Positions 5,245 through 5,633 of a stretch of 5,633 bases of DNA are shown piece after piece. This DNA is from a bacterium (GTDB lineage Bacteria > BMS3Abin14), in contig CP070682.1 of NCBI GenBank assembly GCA_020352595.1, forward strand, positions 1,698,468-1,704,100. The letters run 5' to 3'. The notes under the pieces are model-generated. The model was given only the letters and a program-made list of their open reading frames with translations, made no database searches and had not been told where the DNA came from. Numbering within the stretch: the first letter of the stretch is position 1; the number at the start of each line of letters is the position of its first letter. Position numbers and translations under genes: made by a program.

Positions 5245-5633
5245 GCGCCCAGAAGGCCGAAGTCCGTCAAGGCCTTTCTGACCTTGACGGAACCCGCCTC
5301 CGTCAGGGGGACTAGTGGCAGGCGAAGTTCGTTCTGGATGCGCCCCATCATCGCCAGGGCGCCCTTGACGGGTATGGGGTTCGTCTCCACGAACATTGCG
5401 TCGCAAAGGGGCAGCAGCCTGTGGTGCAGCGCCCGTGCCCCGGGGACGTCGCCGTCCAGGAAGAGGGAGCACATCCGGGCCATCTCGCCGGGTACAATGT
5501 TGGAGACCACCGAGATGACGCCACTGCCTCCGACGGCCATCAACGGGTATACCAGCGCGTCCTCGCCGGAGAGGATGATGAAATCCCCGGGCACCAGCTG
5601 CCGCGTGTAGCTCGCCTGCTTGAGGTCGCCTGT
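5241..5633 (-). CDS. dapA: 4-hydroxy-tetrahydrodipicolinate synthase, C-terminal part only
   Basis: Condenses pyruvate with aspartate semialdehyde to enter the diaminopimelate/lysine branch. Only the last 130 residues are in the window; the family has about 290. The frame is open to the right edge, and the first codons read TGDLKQASY, which in DapA lies right after the Schiff-base lysine motif (K-E-A/S), so the catalytic lysine is expected about three codons outside the window. Visible family segments: LSGEDALVYPLMAVGGSGVI (bottom of the barrel), NIVPGEMARMC, FVETNPIPVKGAL and LRLPLVPLTEAG, followed by the usual helical end at GLLGA. The internal GTG at 5594 is coding, not a start. It heads the visible dapA-dapB-dapL-folK run. 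Confidence 0.96.
   Translation of the reverse strand, partial: TGDLKQASYTRQLVPGDFIILSGEDALVYPLMAVGGSGVISVVSNIVPGEMARMCSLFLDGDVPGARALHHRLLPLCDAMFVETNPIPVKGALAMMGRIQNELRLPLVPLTEAGSVKVRKALTDFGLLGA

Overview
The window is an ordinary, densely packed stretch of bacterial core metabolism. All seven genes lie on the minus strand, so they read from right to left. Five are complete. Two are cut by the window edges: dapA at the right loses its N-terminal half, and panC at the left loses its last few codons. The sequence is GC-rich (roughly 60% by eye), with short spacers and GTG/TTG as well as ATG starts. A DapL-type diaminopimelate aminotransferase beside dapA/dapB, followed by folK, a deoxynucleoside kinase and panB/panC, suggests a Gram-negative anaerobe of the Desulfobacterota/Desulfuromonadota ('Deltaproteobacteria') type. 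That placement is inferred from gene content and protein flavour, not proven.

Layout in transcription order. (1) 5633-3159: dapA (partial), dapB and dapL. DapA makes hydroxy-tetrahydrodipicolinate, DapB reduces it, and DapL aminates the product directly to LL-diaminopimelate. Together they form the core of the DapL variant of the lysine/peptidoglycan pathway, which needs no succinylated or acetylated intermediates. (2) 3157-2624: folK, starting one base after the dapL stop, adds a folate-biosynthesis step to the same transcript. (3) 2604-1830: a deoxynucleoside kinase gene with its own strong-looking sigma-70 promoter directly in front and a classic intrinsic terminator behind. It looks like a self-contained single-gene unit for purine deoxynucleoside salvage. 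(4) 1737-1: panB and panC, the ketopantoate and pantothenate steps of the vitamin B5/CoA pathway.

The non-coding parts hold the more unusual signals. The kinase promoter sits so close to the ATG that the mRNA should be nearly leaderless. Two spacers (panB-panC and dapB-dapL) carry degenerate tandem repeats with a strict 7-base period. The panB-panC spacer is also strikingly AT-rich and gives panC no recognisable ribosome binding site. No mobile element, CRISPR array, RNA gene or defence-like system is visible, and I see no previously undescribed multi-gene system here.
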